A stretch of DNA of 64,000 nucleotides, taken from the NCBI GenBank assembly GCA_046348365.1, contig JAXMEL010000001.1, positions 496,001 through 560,000 on the forward strand, in the 5' to 3' direction. Below, in pieces: positions 59,346 through 64,000 of the stretch; the stretch's first letter is position 1; every line of letters starts with the position of its first letter. The notes beneath the pieces were generated by a model. The model was not told the origin of the DNA. It ran no database searches and saw only the letters and a program-made list of their open reading frames with translations. The DNA is from JAEUPI01 sp046348365 (lineage in GTDB: Bacteria; Pseudomonadota; Gammaproteobacteria; Burkholderiales; Burkholderiaceae_C). Position numbers and translations under genes: made by a program.

Positions 59346-60161
59346 ATGAAGACCCTCAAGAAGCTTGCCTGTGCCGCCGCGATCTCGGTCGCCGGCGTTG
59401 CGTACGCGGGGCCGACGATCACGGCGACGAACGACGCCAACACGCTGGCCGATGCCATCACGGGCACCGGCATCACGATCAGCAATGTGACGTTGACCGT
59501 CAGCGGCGGTTCGGCAACGGCGACCGGCACATTCACGGGTGGTGCAGGCTCGGTCGGTTTCGACCAAGGCATCGTACTGACCACCGGCACGGTCGCGTGC
59601 GCGGGTGGCACGAACACCTTGGGCAGTTGCGGGGCGAATCTCGGTGGTCACTTCGACACCGCATCGCTGCAGTTCGACTTCACCTCCACCACGGGTGAGC
59701 TGTTCTTCCAGTATGTCTTCGGATCGGAGGAGTACAACGAATTCGTCGGTTCGGTGTTCAACGACACGTTCCAGCTGCTGCTCGATGGCGTCAACATCGC
59801 CCTGGTACCGGGTGGCGGCGGCGTCGTGTCGATCAACAACGTGAACTGCACGTCGAACTCGGCCTATTACGTCAACAACAGCAGCGGCGGTACGACGACC
59901 TGCACCAACCAGAATGTGCCGATCCAGTACGACGGGTTGACCAAAGTGCTGACGGCGACCGCCACGGTGGGGTCCGGCACGCATCACTTCAACTTCACGA
60001 TTTCCGACAAGGGCGACAACGGCTATGACTCCGGAGTCTTCATCAAGGCCGGTTCGTTCTCCGGCAGCGATGATCAGAAGGTGCCGGAGCCGGGGTCACT
60101 GGCACTGATGGCGCTCGGATTGACCGCACTGGTGGCTGCTCGTCGTCGCGCTGCGCGTTGA
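59346..60161 (+). CDS. PEP-CTERM surface protein with choice-of-anchor L domain
   Basis: A 271-residue secreted protein. The signal peptide ends VAGVAYAG. The body is a choice-of-anchor L-type domain: FDQGIVLTTGTVACAGGTNT, FDTASLQFDFTSTTGELFFQ and YVFGSEEYNEFVGSVFNDTF. FTISDKGDNGYDSGVFIKAG comes before the C-terminal VPEPGSLALMALGLTALVAA and RRRAAR, the PEP-CTERM sorting signal. Exosortase would cleave and transfer it to the envelope or exopolysaccharide. Codon use is less GC-rich than in neighbouring genes. A ribosome site AAGGAG lies seven bases before the ATG. Confidence 0.92.
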   Translation: MKTLKKLACAAAISVAGVAYAGPTITATNDANTLADAITGTGITISNVTLTVSGGSATATGTFTGGAGSVGFDQGIVLTTGTVACAGGTNTLGSCGANLGGHFDTASLQFDFTSTTGELFFQYVFGSEEYNEFVGSVFNDTFQLLLDGVNIALVPGGGGVVSINNVNCTSNSAYYVNNSSGGTTTCTNQNVPIQYDGLTKVLTATATVGSGTHHFNFTISDKGDNGYDSGVFIKAGSFSGSDDQKVPEPGSLALMALGLTALVAARRRAAR

Positions 60162-60186
60162 GATAGTCGTCCCGCTTGATCCAGGA

Positions 60187-60209
60187 GGCCCGCACAGCGG
60201 GCCTTTCTT
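60187..60209 (+). terminator. Rho-independent terminator of the PEP-CTERM gene
   Basis: GGCCCGC-ACA-GCGGGCC forms a perfect seven-base stem with a three-base loop, followed at once by TTTCTT. It starts 26 bp after the stop codon and is the clearest intrinsic terminator in the window. Confidence 0.85.
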
Positions 60210-60257
60210 GTTGGCCTCATGGGGCGCGCTGTCCCGCAGGCGCGCTGCGCAAGGAGC

Positions 60258-60280
60258 GCTGAACGCGCAGCGCGTTCAGC
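60258..60280 (-). terminator. Hairpin at the 3' end of the flavin reductase gene
   Basis: GCTGAACGCGC / GCGCGTTCAGC is an 11-base perfect inverted repeat around a single A, so the working loop is a few bases. It overlaps the stop codon of the minus-strand gene. No T-run follows, so termination would be Rho-assisted or the hairpin protects the 3' end. Confidence 0.45.
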
Positions 60281-60962
60281 CCGCGCCGCCGGTGGCCACG
60301 CGCGCCTTGTCGGCCGAGCCTTCGAGCCCGGCCAGCACGGCCGCGTTGTTGCCCGGGATGACCATGCGAAAGACGTTGTCGACCGTGGTGTAGTCGTAGT
60401 AGCCCATGCGCGCGATGGGCTTGATCTTCAACACATCGACGAGGCCCTCGGCGCTCAGCGCGGCATCGTCGATGTGCACGCCCACCACGCGGCCGAACAC
60501 CACGTCGGCCGAGCCCATCGGCGGCGTGCCCGGGAAGCGCAGCGTGTTGATGTACACGCACTCGAACTGGATCGGCGAGCCGGCCACGCGCATGGGCTTC
60601 ACGCGGCGCGATGGCAGCTTGGCGAGGCCGGCGCGATCGAACTCGTCGACGCCGTGCGGCAGCTCCTCGGCCGAGGCGTTGACGGCCTCGCGCTGCGCCC
60701 AGGTGGCCATGTTCCACACGAACTCGCCGGTGTCTTCGGCGTTGCGCACCGAGTCCTTGCGCGCGCCGCTCGAGTTCTGGTTCGACGAGAACATCACGAT
60801 CGGCGGGTCGAAGGTCACGTTCTGGAACTGGCTGAACGGCGCCAGGTTGTGGCGGCCATCGCGGTCGATGGTCGAAATCCAGCCGATCGGCCGCGGGATC
60901 ACGCAGCTCTTGAAGGGGTCGTGCGGCAGGCCGTGCGGCGTGACGCCGGGTTCGTAGTACAT
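60276..60962 (-). CDS. Flavin reductase-family (FMN-binding split-barrel) protein
   Basis: A 228-residue protein of the flavin reductase-like domain family. Landmarks are SCVIPRPIGWISTIDRDGRH, LAPFSQFQNVTFDPPIVMFS, KDSVRNAEDTGEFVWNMATW and CVYINTLRFPGTPPMGSADV. VVFGRVVGVHIDD follows. These proteins bind FMN and reduce it with NAD(P)H for partner oxygenases, or act alone. No partner monooxygenase is adjacent. It is divergent from the pilin gene. Confidence 0.9.
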   Translation of the reverse strand: MYYEPGVTPHGLPHDPFKSCVIPRPIGWISTIDRDGRHNLAPFSQFQNVTFDPPIVMFSSNQNSSGARKDSVRNAEDTGEFVWNMATWAQREAVNASAEELPHGVDEFDRAGLAKLPSRRVKPMRVAGSPIQFECVYINTLRFPGTPPMGSADVVFGRVVGVHIDDAALSAEGLVDVLKIKPIARMGYYDYTTVDNVFRMVIPGNNAAVLAGLEGSADKARVATGGAG

Positions 60963-61069
60963 GGGGCTATGCTCCTCGCGCGCGCAGGTGGCGTGGTGCG
61001 CATTGTCGCCCGCGCGGGCGCGTCAGCGGATCGCCATAATCGTCAGCGGCCCAGCGCCAAGCCTGCCCG

Positions 61070-61558
61070 ATGTCGAATCGCCCCTTCGGTTTCACGCTGA
61101 TCGAGCTGTTGGTGGCCCTCGCGGTGCTGGCCATCCTGGCGACGCTGGCGTTGCCCAGCTTCCAGGCGCCGCTGGTGCGGCAGCAGATCGTCGATTCGTC
61201 GCCGCTGATCAACATGGCCAAGACGGCGGTGGCAACGCGATGGAGCACCGCCCACGCGCTGCCCGACGACAACGCGGCCGCCGGCCTGCCGCCGGCCGAC
61301 AAGATGGTGGGCAACTACGTGCAGTCGGTGCGCGTGGCGGCCGGCGCGATCCACGTCACCTTCGGCAACCAGGCCAACGGCGCGCTCAAGGGCCGCGTGC
61401 TGAGCTTCCGGCCCGCGGTGGTCGACAGCGCACCGGCCGTGCCGGTGGCCTGGGTCTGCGCCAGGGCCGCCGTGCCCGACAAGATGGACGCCAAGGGTGC
61501 CGACCTCACCGACGTCGAGCCGAAGTACCTGCCGCTGAACTGCCGGCCGGGCGGATAA
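61070..61558 (+). CDS. Type IV pilin-like protein, orphan
   Basis: A 162-residue prepilin. The leader MSNRPFGFTLIELLVALAVL has the prepilin peptidase site G-FTLIE and the conserved Glu5 of mature pilins, followed by the hydrophobic helix AILATLALPSF. The C-terminal domain (ADKMVGNYVQSVRVAAGAIH, VTFGNQANGALKGRVLSFRP) is of the PilA type. It has Cys at VPVAWVCARA and LPLNCRPGG for the usual disulfide loop. No pilus assembly genes are near, so it may be an accessory or alternative major pilin. Confidence 0.87.
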   Translation: MSNRPFGFTLIELLVALAVLAILATLALPSFQAPLVRQQIVDSSPLINMAKTAVATRWSTAHALPDDNAAAGLPPADKMVGNYVQSVRVAAGAIHVTFGNQANGALKGRVLSFRPAVVDSAPAVPVAWVCARAAVPDKMDAKGADLTDVEPKYLPLNCRPGG

Positions 61559-61574
61559 CCTCCGGGTCGCGCGG

Positions 61575-64000
61575 TCAACGCGCGCGCTGCAGCACCGGCG
61601 CGTCCCACGCGGTGGCGCTCACACGTTCGCCGAACAGGTCGATCGCCAGCGGCGTGCCCGCGTGCGGCCGGTTCGCGGCCTCGCCGCGCACGTAGCCCAG
61701 CGCCACGCAGCGGCCCGCGGCCGGGCTCCAGCCGGCGGAGGCGAGTTCGCCCACCGGCTCGTCGCCCAGGTGCAGCGGCTCGCCACCCCAGATCCACACC
61801 GCGGGGTCGTCGAGCACGACGGTCACCAGCTTCTTGCGCAGCAGCTGACCGCGGGATTTCAACAGCGCGTCGCGGCCGATGAAGTCCACCGCCTTGTCGA
61901 GCTTGACCGCGAAGGCGAGGCCGGCCTCCCACGGTGTCTCGTCGGGCCCGATCTCGGCGCCCCAGGCGCGGCGGCCGGCCTCGATGCGCAGCGCGTCGAT
62001 GGCGTAGTAGCCGGCATCGGTCAAACCAAGCTCGGCGCCCGCGTCGTGCAGCGCCAGGTACACATGGCGCGCCATCTCGATCGGCACGTACAGCTCCACG
62101 CCGGGGCCGCCCACGTAGCTCATGCGCGCGGCACGTGCCCGCGCGAGGCCAACGTCGACTTCGCGCGTCCAGGCGAAGGCCAGGCCCTGCGGCGACAGGT
62201 CGTCGGGGCACACGCGGCGCATCAGCTCGGCTGCGCGCGGCCCCATCACCGACAGCACCGACTGCAGCGCGCTGATGTCGGTGACCGTGACGTGCTCGCG
62301 CGCGCCGACGTGGCGCTCGATCCAGTCGCGGTCGCGCTGCGGCTGCGCCGAGCCGGTGACGAGCTGGAAGCGGTCGGCCGCGAGGCGGATCACCGTGCAG
62401 TCGCTCTCGAAGCCACCGCGCGCGTTGAGCATCGCGGTGTAGACCATCTTGTGCACCGGCACGTCGACGTCGTTGGCGCACAGGCGCTGCAGCAGCGCGC
62501 AGGCGTCGCGCCCCTGCACCAGCAGCTTGCCGAACGAGGTCTGGTCGTAGAGGGCCACCGTCTCGCGCGTGGCGCGCTGCTCGCGCTGCACCCACGGCAG
62601 CCAGCCGGGCATGCCCAAGCCGTAAGCTGGACGCAGCGCGCCCGCGGGCTTGAAGTAGTTCGCGCGTTCCCAGCCGTTCTTGCTGCCCCACTCGGCGCCC
62701 TTGGCGGCGAGCAGGTCGTACAGCGGCGACGTGCGCAATGGGCGCGCCGATTCCAGCTCCTGCCGCGGCCAGCGCATCGCGTAGTGCAGGCCCAGCGATT
62801 CGACGGTGCGCTCGGCAAGTTGACGGCGATTGGCGCTGAAGGGGCCGAAGCGGCGCACGTCCACGTCCCACAGGTCGCCCGGCGCCTCGCCGTCGGCGAT
62901 CCATTGCGCGACGAGCCGCCCGGCGCCGCCGGAGTTGGCGATGCCGGCCGAGTTGAAGCCCGCGCAGACGAAGTAATGCCGCAGCCCCGGCGCCTCGCCG
63001 ATGATGAAGTTGCCGTCGGGCGTGAAGCTCTCGGGCCCGTTGAGCAGCATCTTGATCTCGGCGCTCTCCAGGCACGGCGTGCGGTGGATGGCGTTGGTCA
63101 TCAGCGGTTCGAACTGGTCCCAGTCCTCGTCGAGCAGCTGGAACTGGAACGTGCTCGGTATCGGGTCGACGCGCCACGGCTTGGCCACCGGCTCGAAGCC
63201 GCCCATCACCAGGCCGCCGACCTCCTCCTTGTAGTAGATGAAGCCGTCGGGGTCGCGCACCACCGGCGTCATCGGGTGCACGCCGTCGATCTTGCCGGTG
63301 ACGATGTAGAAGTGCTCGGCCGAATACAGCGGCACGTTCACGCCCGCGAGCGCGCCGAACTGCCGTGCCCATTGCCCGGCGCAGTTGACGAGCACCTCGC
63401 AGCGCAGCTCGCGCTCTTCACCCTCCACGCGCGTGCGCACGCCGGCCACGCGCTCGCCGCTCTCGCCGCGCGCAGTGATCACGCCGATGACCTCCGCGCC
63501 TTCGATCATCTTCACGCCGCGATTGCGCGCGCCCTTGGCCAGGCTCATGCACAGATCGGCCGGGTTGGCCTTGCCGTCACAGGGGATCCACTGCGCGCCC
63601 TGCAGGTCGCTGGTGCGCATCGGCGCGAACTTCTCGCCGGCCTCGCGCGGCGAGATCAGGTGCACCTCGACGCCGAAGCCGCGCGCGAGCGCGGCCTGTT
63701 TCTTCAGCAGCTGCCAGCGCTCGGGCGTGCGCGCGACGTTGACGCTGCCGCAGGCCTTCCAGCCGGTGGCGAGGCCCGTCTCGGCTTCGAGCGTCGCGTA
63801 CAGCTCGATGCCGTAGCGGCTCATCGCCGTCATCGTGCGGTTGGGGCGCATCTGGCCCACGAGGCCGGCCGCGTGCCAGGTGGTGCCGCTGGTGAGTTTG
63901 CCCTGTTCGAGCAGCAGCACGTCGGTGATGCCGAGCCGGGCCAGGTGATAGGCAACTGAGCAGCCGGCGATGCCGCCGCCGACGATGACGACGCGCGCGG
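61575..64000 (-). CDS. FAD-dependent oxidoreductase/aminomethyltransferase (GcvT) fusion, 5' end cut
   Basis: The 3' part of a dimethylglycine/sarcosine dehydrogenase-like enzyme; at least 808 residues are visible and the start lies beyond base 64000. At the upstream edge the dinucleotide-binding VVIVGGGIAGCSVAYHLARL is visible, followed by LEQGKLTSGTTWHAAGLVGQ, the flavin-attachment region. The DAO domain continues through GGLVMGGFEPVAKPW and FVCAGFNSAGIANSGGAGRL. The folate-binding GcvT domain follows with YDQTSFGKLLVQGRDA and a C-terminal barrel IGRDALLKSRGQLLRKKLVT. It would demethylate a methylated amine with folate as one-carbon acceptor. Confidence 0.92.
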   Translation of the reverse strand, partial: ARVVIVGGGIAGCSVAYHLARLGITDVLLLEQGKLTSGTTWHAAGLVGQMRPNRTMTAMSRYGIELYATLEAETGLATGWKACGSVNVARTPERWQLLKKQAALARGFGVEVHLISPREAGEKFAPMRTSDLQGAQWIPCDGKANPADLCMSLAKGARNRGVKMIEGAEVIGVITARGESGERVAGVRTRVEGEERELRCEVLVNCAGQWARQFGALAGVNVPLYSAEHFYIVTGKIDGVHPMTPVVRDPDGFIYYKEEVGGLVMGGFEPVAKPWRVDPIPSTFQFQLLDEDWDQFEPLMTNAIHRTPCLESAEIKMLLNGPESFTPDGNFIIGEAPGLRHYFVCAGFNSAGIANSGGAGRLVAQWIADGEAPGDLWDVDVRRFGPFSANRRQLAERTVESLGLHYAMRWPRQELESARPLRTSPLYDLLAAKGAEWGSKNGWERANYFKPAGALRPAYGLGMPGWLPWVQREQRATRETVALYDQTSFGKLLVQGRDACALLQRLCANDVDVPVHKMVYTAMLNARGGFESDCTVIRLAADRFQLVTGSAQPQRDRDWIERHVGAREHVTVTDISALQSVLSVMGPRAAELMRRVCPDDLSPQGLAFAWTREVDVGLARARAARMSYVGGPGVELYVPIEMARHVYLALHDAGAELGLTDAGYYAIDALRIEAGRRAWGAEIGPDETPWEAGLAFAVKLDKAVDFIGRDALLKSRGQLLRKKLVTVVLDDPAVWIWGGEPLHLGDEPVGELASAGWSPAAGRCVALGYVRGEAANRPHAGTPLAIDLFGERVSATAWDAPVLQRAR

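Overview
The window is high-GC (roughly 70% by eye) bacterial chromosome. Its content points to a betaproteobacterium of the order Burkholderiales, probably near the Rubrivivax/Leptothrix/Ideonella branch. The clues are a class I polyhydroxyalkanoate synthase with a phasin, a BCAM0308-type protein, a PEP-CTERM surface protein, an Isp-type [NiFe] hydrogenase and FNR-type sites. The taxonomy is an inference. I saw no rRNA, tRNA, CRISPR array or complete insertion sequence.

Layout. 1-295: 5' part of a small heat-shock protein. 409-15409: one long minus-strand operon for a glucose polymer: LacI regulator, TonB-dependent receptor, lipoprotein glucanase of the glycoamylase/GH144 type, ABC sugar-binding lipoprotein, two permeases, a secreted discoidin/six-hairpin glycosidase, and a GH94 phosphorylase whose length fits 1,2-beta-oligoglucan phosphorylase. 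Two LacI-type operators lie upstream of the regulator. The reading is uptake and phosphorolysis of beta-1,2-glucan. 15490-32886: a patchwork of small housekeeping and accessory genes: AlkD-like repair protein, LysE exporters, GNAT acetyltransferases, a methyltransferase paired with a GlcNAc-type glycosyltransferase, DNA ligase with its exonuclease, cutA, and a DUF2946/PCu(A)C copper pair. It also holds a truncated LysE gene.

32986-38309: a fructose-type sugar ABC system (binding protein, permease, ATPase, ROK regulator) with a divergent PfkB sugar kinase. Two copies of a hairpin-rich extragenic repeat sit here, and one lies inside the regulator's reading frame. 38322-39038: VapBC-type toxin-antitoxin pair with a likely operator. 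39060-49716: an island resembling the low-oxygen-activated loci of Burkholderia: Pat-type acyl-CoA ligase/acetyltransferase, BCAM0308 protein, phosphotransferase/ATPase fusion, PHA synthase, phasin, YXWGXW lipoprotein and a P-type cation ATPase. 49649-53431: ornithine cyclodeaminase-family enzyme and a large zinc metalloprotease.

53415-59107: hypC-like gene divergent from hyaD-like protease, hydrogenase small subunit, Isp1, Isp2 and large subunit, the order of group 1e (Isp-type) hydrogenases. A near-consensus FNR/Anr box sits between the divergent units, and related 14-bp palindromes precede phaC/phasin, pat/BCAM0308 and the P-type ATPase. I infer a common low-oxygen regulon covering carbon storage, ion transport and hydrogen metabolism. 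59276-61558: PEP-CTERM protein behind a sigma-54-type promoter, a flavin reductase-family protein and an orphan pilin. 61575-64000: 3' part of an FAD oxidoreductase/aminomethyltransferase fusion running off the window. No gene-free stretch exceeds 300 bases; the longest, 59108-59345, holds the sigma-54 promoter.
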